Source: Hemileia vastatrix
Lineage: Eukaryota; Basidiomycota; Pucciniomycetes; Pucciniales; Zaghouaniaceae
Direction of reading: 5' to 3'
Length of the DNA: 64,000 nt
NCBI GenBank assembly: GCA_030280995.1
Contig: JASXTE010000014.1
Location: 27,291,650-27,355,649, forward strand
Under the pieces are notes generated by a model. It saw only the letters and a program-made list of their open reading frames with translations. It ran no database searches and was not told the DNA's origin. This document shows positions 22,601 through 32,760 of this stretch, in pieces. The position numbers and the translations under genes are program-made. Each line of letters begins with the position of its first letter. Positions within the stretch are counted from its first letter, which is position 1.

Positions 22601-22652
22601 GATATCTAATCTTCCTACTCTACTAAAAAAGTATAAAACAAAAAAAACATAG
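16628..22652 (+). pseudogene. Gag-Pol polyprotein of element B (broken)
   Basis: Starts MTDQSGSAACEEELDLIDYD. Order: variable N-terminal region (overlapped by a +1 ORF), coiled-coil-like stretch, Gag core (NWPKLDQYSIFDGDSSSDW, about 18180), zinc knuckle CFKCNKPWQKGHVC near 18812, protease LDSGAGG near 19140, RT with YIDD near 20213, RNase H (YTDAS, TQLECLAVVWAL, TDCSAVKSL), integrase (HDDILAGHF...CDSCQKSK, MDFVTGLP, ISDRD, GLAERM), GPF module (FVGPFVV) and a chromodomain-like tail (YLLRFKNKSSEYDSWIPGKEI). Breaks: TAG 17849-17851, TAA 18110-18112, about 2-nt loss near 20070 that shifts the frame within RT, TAG 20481-20483, TAG 21921-21923, TGA 22194-22196, TAA 22215-22217. Unlike C, the chromodomain tail is complete, so B shows the ancestral 3' end. 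Confidence 0.93.
16767..17327 (+). CDS. Overlapping +1-frame ORF in element B (186 aa)
   Basis: An open frame shifted +1 relative to gag-pol. It encodes a heptad-like region (LSQQVKNLSTHIKELRTENL then LKVRVDALEEKV), a Gln/Pro-rich stretch, the block VSKWQWDW, and a basic HPYQGGKRRRKPN end, followed by a hydrophobic tail (LLILKCLFLWLILFF) absent from C. The counterpart in C (25294-25743) has the same frame relation and matching blocks (VSKWKWDW, HPYRGKARRGRG), while the gag-pol frame here is low in complexity and less alike. Conservation in an alternative frame suggests a second product, perhaps made by leaky scanning or internal initiation. Function is unknown; a coiled-coil, nucleic-acid-binding role would be a guess. 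Confidence 0.6.
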   Translation: MEEVEILVDTSQDQKPMLNPPEELPKGFRIKKMPLSQQVKNLSTHIKELRTENLRLKVRVDALEEKVRRTDTFLQEKKKPLPPRDQQQLAPQSQENLEVSKWQWDWLNTQWNYLSQNQHQLPQEGPSRPNQVNPTPPHPYQGGKRRRKPNMVISSKPWYVPLLILKCLFLWLILFFHVNLRGKKTP

Positions 22653-22685
22653 CATTTTTTTTATTGTTTTTTTACAGTGAGTGAG

Positions 22686-23120
22686 TGTCAGCCAGGCTAC
22701 TAGACTTACCCGGTAAAATCATTAATTATTTTACTGAGTTGAAGCCACACCTTTCTTCTTAATAATAATTATTTATTTACTTACTTAATTAGTACTTACA
22801 ATTAACTAAGTTAAGTACAATAAGTAGTATAAATAAATAATATAAATAAAATGTCCCTTACAATTTTACTCCCTAACACTGTGCTCAAAAGTATATGTCA
22901 AAGGGAATAAAATTAATAATACATTTATAATGTAAGAACTTTAAAACAATTATATTACCTCAGTGAGAGATCTGTAATCCCGTGAAAGTAATATAATTGA
23001 TTATTTATTGTGTAATAATTGTGACAGTCCAAGGAATTGAAAATTTGTTGTTAATAAATTTGATGCCCTTGTTGACGTACTAATTTATTACTTTCTTATG
23101 TCATTTATGTACTCCTTTTT
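22686..23120 (+). repeat. 3' LTR of element B, first part
   Basis: Matches the 5' LTR from TGTCAGCC up to the TTTTT where element C has inserted. Confidence 0.92.
23116..23120. repeat. Left target-site duplication of element C (TTTTT)
   Basis: TTTTT precedes TGTCAGCCTG at 23121 and recurs at 32756-32760; the uninterrupted 5' LTR of B has a single run of five T at the equivalent place. Confidence 0.88.
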
Positions 23121-24621
23121 TGTCAGCCTGTATATCTCCAGGACTGAGTAAAAAGTACTTATAAGTTATGTTAAACACATGAACTATACATGGGAATAAT
23201 AAATAAGAGTACACAAATAGTATACATAAGTAAGATTATGATAATACACAAAAAATGCCATTATAACACCTTATATACACGCATATATCCACCTTTTATA
23301 GGTCTTATGTACTTAATATTAAGTTGGGATATGTTAGGGTAATCTTAAGAACCTTAAGTATAAGGCTGCATAATTTTTAAGTACACTTAAAGCTGTTATA
23401 TTCATTGTTTTATGCAAAAAACAAGAAATGCGCTTTATTTCACTTAAAAGTTGACTATATGCACTATAAAATTGAGAATATCAAAATTGCGCTTTGACAG
23501 ATCAATTGGGCTCATTTAGAACTATTGATTTGGCTATTTAAATGCATAAAAATAACACTTTTCAAATTTGGTGTTTTTTATGCCAGAAATGGCTTCTGTG
23601 TACTGGCCACATACTGCCTGCTTTTTTCCCGCGTGAATAGCTTCATTTTTAGCAAAGTTAGCTTTTTCACACTATAATTACCCCACATTCTACGCCCACT
23701 GTGGGGAAACACACTAAAATAGGCGACAGGCGCTTATTTAGTGTCCTAGCTTAATTAATAATGCATTGACCCTGTTTATATGCACTAATTTCATTAATAA
23801 CCTCACTCTTGGCACTTTATTTCATTACCACGCTTAAATTCGCCTAATTTTAGTCAAGGATTTACCCGTGCAAGCGCCTGCCAAGAACTGCATGTAGTTA
23901 CCCCACATCTCACGCTCTTTTTTAAGTTTTTGGGTGGTTTCTCAGTCAATTTTGGTTATTTTTGAATGGGAATTTCACGTAGTATAATGTCAGGATTAGC
24001 CCCATTATTTCTACAGTCAATCCCCCTGATTATTAAGCTATTATTAACCTTAAAAAGTCTCCTTTAGTCCTTAATATTATTGTTTTATACGCATATACTC
24101 TCTTTTTGTCTTTTCCTTTAATTTTGATGGATTTCCCTTATTATTTCAGGATTTTGGCGGTTATTACTCTTCAAATTATGTCATGGGTCACTGGGAATGT
24201 TGATGGGAATGTCTATTAGTTGTTTAGAGGCGTGATTAACTGTGTATTGGGTGGTACATCAAGGGAATCATTGGGGAACTCAGTGTGTATAAAAGGAGGA
24301 GGTTTTTGGGTTGTATTTCTTCATTCTTTATCATTACAATTTAACCAATATAACCAAACCAATTACAATACATATCAATTAGTACTTTTATAAGACTTTT
24401 GAATAGTATCTGAATTTATATAATCTATTTTTCTACCAACTATAAAGATTGTAAGCCATATATAAGAATAGTGAGAATTATATTACTGAGACCTTTATAT
24501 TTGATTATATTTTACAACTTAGTGGATTAGTACTACAGCATTCATACAGGACCATTTAAATCTTCTAGACAACTGACCATTCAAGCTAGTTCACGTCTTT
24601 GTACTTGACCTTAGCCTGACA
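23121..24621 (+). repeat. 5' LTR of element C
   Basis: 1501 bp, long for Ty3/gypsy. It contains TATAAAA at 24288-24294 and small inverted repeats such as CCCCACA/TGTGGGG around 23684-23709. Confidence 0.95.
24288..24294 (+). promoter_or_regulatory. TATA box in LTR of C
   Basis: TATAAAA in GTGTATAAAAGGAGG; likely core promoter for genomic RNA, about 330 bp from the LTR end. Confidence 0.6.
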
Positions 24622-24636
24622 ATTGGGGGCCTTTCC
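24622..24636 (+). other. Primer-binding site of element C
   Basis: ATTGGGGGCCTTTCC immediately follows the 5' LTR, differing by one base from the site in element B. Confidence 0.6.
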
Positions 24637-25205
24637 TCAAGAATTCTGTTATAATCCTGGTAAGTGAAATTTTCAAGAGAAGGTGCACGTAAATAATATC
24701 CCTATAAAAATATTTGGATAATTACAACAGGTTGGGGTCACTTATATAGTGATTTTAGAAAAAGAAGCCCTGTTATATTATAAAATTGTGATATTGAATC
24801 AACAATTTTACCACTAATTTAACTTATAATTGTTATTAGTGGGTCTGTCAATAGACCAATTAAATTTGTGATCTTTGCAGATGATAACCAATTAAACTGA
24901 TTAATTGTTTTCTTTTAACAGGACTCTTAATCTTTTCTTTTATTGGTTTGTAAAATTCATTAAATATTTAGAAAGAATCATACTGACAGTTGTTTTCTTT
25001 TGAATATAAAAACACGGCTACATATTGTAGACCAGTTAAATCAAGTGACCACATAAAAGCATATTTGACTTTTGGCACTTAAATATTCACTTCATACCAA
25101 TAAGTAAGCAATAAAATTGTCTTCAGTGGTATTGATAAATACTGATAAAACTCCTTTTTGAAGTTTTCATATCTAAACTTTCAATTCTTTAAATTCCACG
25201 TAAAA
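24637..25205 (+). other. Leader of element C, no gene
   Basis: AT-rich leader. A GTAAGTG string at 24660 soon after the primer-binding site could act as a 5' splice site, with TTTTAACAG near 24921 or later AGs as acceptors; this is only a sequence resemblance. Confidence 0.5.
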
Positions 25206-28200
25206 ATGTGTGACAACAATGACATTGTAAGTAATAAGGTAAAACCTTATAACTTAAGACCTAGAGCTGAAAGACCTGTTACAGGACATTCAAATGGAGG
25301 GCCAGGACTCTCCCATAATAAACAACACTCCGTCAATGTCTCTGGAGGAAAGGGAAAAGCTTCTAAAGCAGGTTTCAATAAAGAAATCAAAAAATACATT
25401 ACAAGAACAAGTTCACTCCCTATCCACCCTAATGAACACCTTGACAGTAAGAGTCAACAATATAGTGGACCAGATCAACAATCTGGAAAAGAGAGCAGCT
25501 CAAGGTTTCATAGAAGTCAACCAAGCTCTAGTGGACATAAAGACTCAACCACCAACAGTAGCAACCAACAATTCCATAGCAACACCTCCAGCCCAAGAGG
25601 AGGACCAAAAAATTACAGTAAGCAAATGGAAATGGGATTGGTACGCCCAAAACTACAACAATCCTCAACAGCAGGGCTCCAGCAGTCACCCTTACAGGGG
25701 AAAGGCAAGGAGAGGCAGAGGAAGTGGGATAAGACCTTGGTAAGTCATCCAACTTCTTATGATCAATTATATCAACCTGACAATAAATTACTTATAGGTA
25801 ATGAGATTGATAAGGAAATATTGGATATTATTGATAAGGATTTAAAGGATTATTCATTTGAACAGAATATGTTAAACTTGTCTTTACATGAGGACAATGT
25901 AAATAGTTTTATGGATCACCAGGAAAATACTATTAATATAAAAATTGAACCAAATGAATTAAATCTTGACCCTGAAAATGAGTCTTCTGAATTGGACACG
26001 GAAAAAATAGAATATTTTTTAAAAGAGAATCCAATGGAATCAAAAATAATAAGTAAATTATTATTGAGAATTGAAAAATTGGAAGAGTTTTCAAAAGAGT
26101 CAGACATTAATACAGAAAATGTATTATTGCAGCTAACACAATCATTGAGTACCACAGCCAATAGATTAAAAATTATTGAAAATTCAAATAATGAATTAAT
26201 CAATGAGAATAAAAGATTAAAATCTGAGATTAGAAATTTAGAAAGTAAATTAGAACACTCTCAGAATATTATGGCTACCATAGAGGGACGTGTAAAATTG
26301 TCTTTTTCAAATGTAAATGATACTTTGACTCAAGTACCTGTAATAAAAGATAGGTTACAAAGGGTAGAAATTGAAGTAGCTAACATTTTGAAAAATACTG
26401 AAACAATAAAGGATAAGACCTCTTATGTAGAAAGAGTACCAGGTTTTATGAAACACTCTGAGGATAAACCAATGATAGAACATGAACATAGTGTCATAGG
26501 CTCTGAGAATATAAAATCAGTAAAAGATGAAATAAATGATCATCTTTCTAAAGTAAGTGAATTACTCAATATTCCTCAGGTTAGGGAAGCAAAAACTAGC
26601 CAAAAGAACTGGCCTAAGTTAGATCAGTACCCTTCTTTTGACGGGGATTCAAAATCTGATTGGCAACAATTCATACAAAGAATTGATAACTTAAAATTTT
26701 CATACAAATTACCTGATGAAGAAATTACTTCAAAGTTAATATCTTTATTTACAGATGTGGCCTTATTATGGTTTGAATCTGTATTGAGTGAGGGAATTAA
26801 TTACTCCTGGAATGAATGGAAGGCACTAATTGAAAGGCAATTTGGTGGCCCAAAATTTAGAATCACTCAACAAAGACTGTATGAAAGGGCCAGATATAAT
26901 CCAAATGCTGGAGATAAACCCATGGTCTTCTTAATGAATTTAATAAAAATCATGAAAGCTATGGATCCAAAAATGGATTATGAAGAGTGGAAAGAAAAAA
27001 TAATATACAAGTTGCCTATATCAGTTAGAGACATTATTGTAGCTAGAACTGAAACTGTCAGAGACACCTCTGGATTCATTAATATATGCAATGAGATATT
27101 ATTAAACCACAAATATGAAACCAAGTATAGTAATTACAGACAAAGTGTTGAAGTGGTAAAACCTACTACAAGTAAGTTACCAGTGGAAAAGAAAAAACCT
27201 TCAGCTCCCCTTGTCCCTAAGAGACAGGAAAATAACACTTGTTACAAATGTAATGAACCTTGGGTTAAAGGTCACACGTGTAAGAAAAGAATAAATGTTA
27301 TTGAAACCTCACAAAATTCTGAACCTAGTAATCATGAAGAGGAGAATGTGGAATCCAGTGAGGATTGCAAGAGTAACATATCTTACAGTGATGATGAAAA
27401 TGAGATATTTGTATTAGAACAGGATATAATGTTCCTGAATGATGCTATACCTCATACAGACACATCTTTAACTTCCATAGAGGAAGCTGAAATAATTAGA
27501 GATGTATCTCATGATACTTACAAAATAACACCTATCAGAGCACCTGTTATCATATGTGGAAAAGAAATGAATGCCATTCTTGACACTGGGGCTGCAGGTA
27601 GCGTAGTTTCACTTAATGCATTAATGAAACTTGATAGTAAGTACCAGGAAAAACTAGAACCTGTTCAGACAAAGAACTGGAGGGGTTTTGGTTCAGTATT
27701 AAATCCAATTGGCAAATACAAAACTGCTGTATTCTTTAAATATAATAATGGATATGTTAGAGCAGTTTGTGAATTTGTAATAATGGATAATAATAATTGT
27801 AGTGATTGGTTTATTATTGGCAATGATTTATTGACAAAATTTGGCATTAAACTAGATCCTGCAAACAGTTGTTTCACCATAGGGGTAAATGGTAAAAGGA
27901 AATTCAAAATATGTTCTGAAAATTCAGTATATGCCATCTCTCCTAGAGAAGAACAACTGCAAGGTGGAAGAACCACCAATGAAGTGGGTGAATTGGAAAA
28001 TGAAATCCAAAAGGCCTCTTTCAGTCCTCAACTCTCAAATATTGAACAAGAAGATATTTTGAGATTGATTAAATCATATCCTATGGCATTTGCTCATGGC
28101 TCAAATGAACTAGGATTGGTCAAAAACCATGAGATGAAAATCTCTTTAAGCTGTGATCTGGATAATATTCCTGGCAGCTTAAAAAAGAAACCTTACCCAG

Positions 28201-31004
28201 CATCTCCTGCAAAAAGGAAAGATATTGAAGACAATATAAAATTGTTGTTGGAAATGGGTATTGTTGAAAAAGTGGACACAACACCTAAGTATTGTGTCAT
28301 TTCACCAGTATTAATCTCTTATGAAAAAGATAAGGCAAGATTATGTGGTGATTATAGAGCTCTGAATACATATACAGTAGATGATATTTACCCTCTACCA
28401 AGGATAGCTTCTATCCATGCTACCTTACAAGGAGCAAAATATATTTCCTGTCTGGATGGGAACAAGGGTTACCACCAGATTCCTGTGGAAAGAGATTCTC
28501 AAAATTACTTATTAATAACCACACATATGGGTATTTATAAGTATGTGAGAATGCCATTTGGCCCAAAGAATGCCCCTTCAGTCTTCCAAAAATTGATAGA
28601 TAGTGTTTTTCATCAGGAAATGGTTGAAGGATGGCTATTGGTCTATATTGATGACATCATAGTGTTTTCAAAAACATATGATGAACATTTAAATCACCTG
28701 AAAAGAGTCTTTCAAAAAATGGATGAAATTAATATGACTATTGCATTAAAGAAATGTAAGTTTGGATTTCAATCCTTGAAAGTACTTGGACATGTTGTAT
28801 CTGGATTACAAATTTGTGTTGACCAGAATAAAGTGGCAGCAATTAAAAACATTGGGATACCTAAAAATGTAAAAGAGGTTCAAAGTTTTTTAGGTATGTG
28901 TGGATATTATAGACAATATATTAAAAATTACCAATCCATTGCAGCCCCTTTAACAACATTAATCAGGAAGAATGAAGCTTTCATTTGGAATAATGAAAGA
29001 CAGCACGCCTTTAACAAATTAAAGGAATGTTTGATGTCAGCTCCAATATTGGGACTGCCAGATTTCACCCTACCTTTTATCTTGTACACTGATGCAAGTT
29101 TCATAGGTTTGGGTGCTGCTTTACAGCAAAAACAGATAATAAATGGAAAATTATCTGAAGTAGTTATCTGTTATATATCCAGAACCTTAAGAAAGACAGA
29201 ACTAAGGTATGGTGCCACACAGCTAGAATGTTTAGCCGTGGTGTGGGCTTTGGAGAAACTTCATTACTATCTGGAAGACCAGAAGTTTGAACTTATAACA
29301 GATTGCAGTGCAGTAAAATCATTACTAAACATGAAAACACCTAATAGGCACATGTTTAGATGGCAACTAGCTGTACAAGAGTACAGAGGAAGAATGACAA
29401 TTACTCACAGAGCAGGAACATTGCATTCAAATGTGGATTTATTATCAAGAAGTCCTTTGCCAAATGATGCTGACAACCCAGCTTATGTACCTGAAAATGA
29501 GGTTATACATATATTTGGGATTTATATAGTGGATTTAGAAGAAGAGTTTATGCAAACTATATTGGAAAATTATTCATCTGATAAAGATTTGTCTAAACTA
29601 TCTACCATTCTTAATGATCCAACAAATGCCTCCATGAGTGCATTAATTAAAACCTTGCCTCCAAAGTATAAAAATGCGTTGGAAAAAGGTAAACTATCAA
29701 TTGAAGATGGATATATATATTACAGGAAAAAGTTAAGCAATGTAATAGTAATACCACCTTCTATGAAAGAGTTAATGTTGAGTACTTGTCATGATGACAT
29801 CTTAGCTGGTCATTTTGACTTTAACAAAACATTAACCAGAGTTAAAAATACAGCCTGGTGGATAAACATGAAAGAGGATGTACAAAAATACATTGAAACA
29901 TGTGACTCTTGTCAGAAATCTAAAAGATTAACTGGGAAGAGAGCTGGGTTGTTACAACAAATAGAGCAGCCAAAAGCTCCATGGGAAATTATAAACATGG
30001 ATTTTGTAACTGGCTTGCCATTAGCAGGAAAAGAAAGTTTCAATTCTTGCTGGGTAATAGTGGATAGATTAACAAAAATGTGTAAGTTTATCCCTACCCA
30101 TAAAGAGGTATCTGCAAAAGACTTGGCATTACTATGGTGGACTCAGATGATGAATACTGCTGGGTTCCCCAAAGCCATAATCTCTGACAGAGACCCTAAA
30201 TTTACTTCAGAGTTCTGGACATCTTTGATGGAAGTATCAGGTTGTCAATTAAAATTGTCTACAGCACGCCATCCACAAACTGATGGGCTGGCTGAGAGGA
30301 TGATACAAACTCTTGAAGACATGATCAGAAGATATTGTGCCTTTGGATTAGAATACAAAGACAATGAGAAATTCACACATGACTGGGTAACATTAATTCC
30401 TGGCCTTGAATTTGCTTATAACAGCACAACTCATTCTGTAACAGAGAAGAAACCATTTGAACTCTGGCTGGGATATGTACCAAATACCCCAGTAAATCTT
30501 TTAAATAAGCTACCAAGGTTGGATATACACCCTGGCACTAAATCCTTTATTCATATGCAACAAATGTGTAGGAAGCATGCAGAGGAATGCATCCAAAAAG
30601 CATTTGAATATGAAAAGAAAAGGTGGGACAAATCTCATAAAGAATTTGAATTTAAAAAAGGAGATGAGGTCCTCATATCAACACTACATTTTAACTTACA
30701 AGGTAATGTTAAATTAAAGGATCCCTTTGTAGGACCTTTTGTAGTAAATAAAATGGTTGGGAATAATGCAGTGGAAGTCATATTATATGCTCCATATGAT
30801 AGGAAACATCCAGTTTTCCCTATCTCATTATTGAAACCTTACCATGCAAATGATCCTGACTTATTTCCAAAAAGAAGGGGAAGGCCTAAAAAGCAACCTG
30901 AAGAAATTGTGGAAAAAGCAGAGATTGAAAAAATACTCAAGAAAAGAATCCTTACTAAAGAAAAAGGAACTGAGTATTTATTAAGATTTAAAGAAATCAA
31001 ATGA
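25206..31004 (+). CDS. Gag-Pol polyprotein of element C (single long frame)
   Basis: 1932 aa from ATG 25206 (MCDNNDIVSNK). The frame is open from ATG 25158, but 25206 aligns with the start in B and has a better context (AAAAATG). Approximate domains: basic Ser/Gln-rich N region overlapped by a +1 ORF (30-180), coiled-coil stretch (290-420), Gag core NWPKLDQYPSFDGD (466-640), zinc knuckle CYKCNEPWVKGHTC (680-695), protease LDTGAAG (Asp about 793), RT with MPFGPKNAPSVFQ and YIDD (1147), RNase H with YTDAS, TQLE, TDCSAV (1295-1400), integrase HHCC (HDDILAGHF...CDSCQKSK, from 1528) and D,D,E in MDF (1598), SDRD (1660), AERM (1696), GPF module (1840). It ends YLLRFKEIK at TGA, truncated in the chromodomain by a 2-nt net loss; the lost tail (EFDKWIPEKEISNL) is readable in the +1 frame to about 31077. 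All catalytic residues are present. Confidence 0.95.
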   Translation: MCDNNDIVSNKVKPYNLRPRAERPVTGHSNGGPGLSHNKQHSVNVSGGKGKASKAGFNKEIKKYITRTSSLPIHPNEHLDSKSQQYSGPDQQSGKESSSRFHRSQPSSSGHKDSTTNSSNQQFHSNTSSPRGGPKNYSKQMEMGLVRPKLQQSSTAGLQQSPLQGKGKERQRKWDKTLVSHPTSYDQLYQPDNKLLIGNEIDKEILDIIDKDLKDYSFEQNMLNLSLHEDNVNSFMDHQENTINIKIEPNELNLDPENESSELDTEKIEYFLKENPMESKIISKLLLRIEKLEEFSKESDINTENVLLQLTQSLSTTANRLKIIENSNNELINENKRLKSEIRNLESKLEHSQNIMATIEGRVKLSFSNVNDTLTQVPVIKDRLQRVEIEVANILKNTETIKDKTSYVERVPGFMKHSEDKPMIEHEHSVIGSENIKSVKDEINDHLSKVSELLNIPQVREAKTSQKNWPKLDQYPSFDGDSKSDWQQFIQRIDNLKFSYKLPDEEITSKLISLFTDVALLWFESVLSEGINYSWNEWKALIERQFGGPKFRITQQRLYERARYNPNAGDKPMVFLMNLIKIMKAMDPKMDYEEWKEKIIYKLPISVRDIIVARTETVRDTSGFINICNEILLNHKYETKYSNYRQSVEVVKPTTSKLPVEKKKPSAPLVPKRQENNTCYKCNEPWVKGHTCKKRINVIETSQNSEPSNHEEENVESSEDCKSNISYSDDENEIFVLEQDIMFLNDAIPHTDTSLTSIEEAEIIRDVSHDTYKITPIRAPVIICGKEMNAILDTGAAGSVVSLNALMKLDSKYQEKLEPVQTKNWRGFGSVLNPIGKYKTAVFFKYNNGYVRAVCEFVIMDNNNCSDWFIIGNDLLTKFGIKLDPANSCFTIGVNGKRKFKICSENSVYAISPREEQLQGGRTTNEVGELENEIQKASFSPQLSNIEQEDILRLIKSYPMAFAHGSNELGLVKNHEMKISLSCDLDNIPGSLKKKPYPASPAKRKDIEDNIKLLLEMGIVEKVDTTPKYCVISPVLISYEKDKARLCGDYRALNTYTVDDIYPLPRIASIHATLQGAKYISCLDGNKGYHQIPVERDSQNYLLITTHMGIYKYVRMPFGPKNAPSVFQKLIDSVFHQEMVEGWLLVYIDDIIVFSKTYDEHLNHLKRVFQKMDEINMTIALKKCKFGFQSLKVLGHVVSGLQICVDQNKVAAIKNIGIPKNVKEVQSFLGMCGYYRQYIKNYQSIAAPLTTLIRKNEAFIWNNERQHAFNKLKECLMSAPILGLPDFTLPFILYTDASFIGLGAALQQKQIINGKLSEVVICYISRTLRKTELRYGATQLECLAVVWALEKLHYYLEDQKFELITDCSAVKSLLNMKTPNRHMFRWQLAVQEYRGRMTITHRAGTLHSNVDLLSRSPLPNDADNPAYVPENEVIHIFGIYIVDLEEEFMQTILENYSSDKDLSKLSTILNDPTNASMSALIKTLPPKYKNALEKGKLSIEDGYIYYRKKLSNVIVIPPSMKELMLSTCHDDILAGHFDFNKTLTRVKNTAWWINMKEDVQKYIETCDSCQKSKRLTGKRAGLLQQIEQPKAPWEIINMDFVTGLPLAGKESFNSCWVIVDRLTKMCKFIPTHKEVSAKDLALLWWTQMMNTAGFPKAIISDRDPKFTSEFWTSLMEVSGCQLKLSTARHPQTDGLAERMIQTLEDMIRRYCAFGLEYKDNEKFTHDWVTLIPGLEFAYNSTTHSVTEKKPFELWLGYVPNTPVNLLNKLPRLDIHPGTKSFIHMQQMCRKHAEECIQKAFEYEKKRWDKSHKEFEFKKGDEVLISTLHFNLQGNVKLKDPFVGPFVVNKMVGNNAVEVILYAPYDRKHPVFPISLLKPYHANDPDLFPKRRGRPKKQPEEIVEKAEIEKILKKRILTKEKGTEYLLRFKEIK
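25294..25743 (+). CDS. Overlapping +1-frame ORF in element C (149 aa)
   Basis: Begins MEGQDSPIINNTPSMSLEER, then a coiled-coil-like region (LQEQVHSLSTLMNTLTVRVN, then IVDQINNLEKRAAQGF), the block VSKWKWDWYAQNYNNPQQQG and a basic HPYRGKARRGRGSG end. It lies wholly inside gag-pol in the +1 frame. B has an ORF in the same frame and place with matching heptad, WxWDW and HPY-basic blocks, while the gag-pol frame over the same bases is low-complexity (Ser/Gln/Gly-rich). This pattern suggests the +1 product is the constrained one here. Translation route and function unknown. Confidence 0.65.
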   Translation: MEGQDSPIINNTPSMSLEEREKLLKQVSIKKSKNTLQEQVHSLSTLMNTLTVRVNNIVDQINNLEKRAAQGFIEVNQALVDIKTQPPTVATNNSIATPPAQEEDQKITVSKWKWDWYAQNYNNPQQQGSSSHPYRGKARRGRGSGIRPW

Positions 31005-31254
31005 ATTTGATAAATGGATACCTGAAAAAGAAATTTCTAATTTATCCACCCTTCTTAAAAAATTTAAACAGAAATAAATTTCTGTTCAACCAGCTGAGGG
31101 GTTAAAAAACCAGTACTCATAATATTTTATTATGTTTTATTTCTTTAAAGTTGAATCTTTAATGCTACAGATTTATTCTGAATACCTGAAAATTACAAAT
31201 TAAATAAAATGTATAACTTATCATTTTTTTTATTGTTTTTTTTGGGTGGGCGAG
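31005..31254 (+). other. 3' untranslated end of element C
   Basis: Contains the out-of-frame remnant of the chromodomain tail (to a TAA near 31077) and AT-rich sequence up to the 3' LTR. A T-rich run and TTTGGGTGGGCGAG precede the LTR; a polypurine tract is not obvious beyond GGGTGGGCGAG. Confidence 0.6.
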
Positions 31255-32755
31255 TGTCAGCCTGTATATCTCCAGGACTGAGTAAAAAGTACTTATAAGT
31301 TATGTTAAACACATGAACTATACATGGGAATAATAAATAAGAGTACACAAATAGTATACATAAGTAAGATTATGATAATACACAAAAAATGCCATTATAA
31401 CACCTTATATACACGCATATATCCACCTTTTATAGGTCTTATGTACTTAATATTAAGTTGGGATATGTTAGGGTAATCTTAAGAACCTTAAGTATAAGGC
31501 TGCATAATTTTTAAGTACACTTAAAGCTGTTATATTCATTGTTTTATGCAAAAAACAAGAAATGCGCTTTATTTCACTTAAAAGTTGACTATATGCACTA
31601 TAAAATTGAGAATATCAAAATTGCGCTTTGACAGATCAATTGGGCTCATTTAGAACTATTGATTTGGCTATTTAAATGCATAAAAATAACACTTTTCAAA
31701 TTTGGTGTTTTTTATGCCAGAAATGGCTTCTGTGTACTGGCCACATACTGCCTGCTTTTTTCCCGCGTGAATAGCTTCATTTTTAGCAAAGTTAGCTTTT
31801 TCACACTATAATTACCCCACATTCTACGCCCACTGTGGGGAAACACACTAAAATAGGCGACAGGCGCTTATTTAGTGTCCTAGCTTAATTAATAATGCAT
31901 TGACCCTGTTTATATGCACTAATTTCATTAATAACCTCACTCTTGGCACTTTATTTCATTACCACGCTTAAATTCGCCTAATTTTAGTCAAGGATTTACC
32001 CGTGCAAGCGCCTGCCAAGAACTGCATGTAGTTACCCCACATCTCACGCTCTTTTTTAAGTTTTTGGGTGGTTTCTCAGTCAATTTTGGTTATTTTTGAA
32101 TGGGAATTTCACGTAGTATAATGTCAGGATTAGCCCCATTATTTCTACAGTCAATCCCCCTGATTATTAAGCTATTATTAACCTTAAAAAGTCTCCTTTA
32201 GTCCTTAATATTATTGTTTTATACGCATATACTCTCTTTTTGTCTTTTCCTTTAATTTTGATGGATTTCCCTTATTATTTCAGGATTTTGGCGGTTATTA
32301 CTCTTCAAATTATGTCATGGGTCACTGGGAATGTTGATGGGAATGTCTATTAGTTGTTTAGAGGCGTGATTAACTGTGTATTGGGTGGTACATCAAGGGA
32401 ATCATTGGGGAACTCAGTGTGTATAAAAGGAGGAGGTTTTTGGGTTGTATTTCTTCATTCTTTATCATTACAATTTAACCAATATAACCAAACCAATTAC
32501 AATACATATCAATTAGTACTTTTATAAGACTTTTGAATAGTATCTGAATTTATATAATCTATTTTTCTACCAACTATAAAGATTGTAAGCCATATATAAG
32601 AATAGTGAGAATTATATTACTGAGACCTTTATATTTGATTATATTTTACAACTTAGTGGATTAGTACTACAGCATTCATACAGGACCATTTAAATCTTCT
32701 AGACAACTGACCATTCAAGCTAGTTCACGTCTTTGTACTTGACCTTAGCCTGACA
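31255..32755 (+). repeat. 3' LTR of element C
   Basis: 1501 bp, reads identical to 23121-24621 in every line compared. Confidence 0.95.
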
Positions 32756-32760
32756 TTTTT
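32756..32760. repeat. Right target-site duplication of element C (TTTTT)
   Basis: Matches 23116-23120; the LTR of B resumes at 32761 with CTTGTCATTC. Confidence 0.88.

Larger units (their letters stand above)
23121..32755 (+). mobile_element. Young Ty3/gypsy retrotransposon C, nested in B
   Basis: A 9635-bp element with two 1501-bp LTRs that read the same wherever I compared them, TG...CA ends (TGTCAGCCTG / CCTGACA), a TTTTT duplication, primer-binding site ATTGGGGGCCTTTCC and one uninterrupted gag-pol frame of over 1900 codons. Identical LTRs imply very recent insertion. The frame ends about 23 codons early in the chromodomain because of a 2-nt net loss near 30990, so it is close to, but perhaps not fully, autonomous. 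Confidence 0.96.

Noticed and set aside
25158..25205. Upstream start of the C polyprotein (16 extra residues)
   Set aside because: Element B starts at the position equivalent to 25206; the extra residues look like translated leader.
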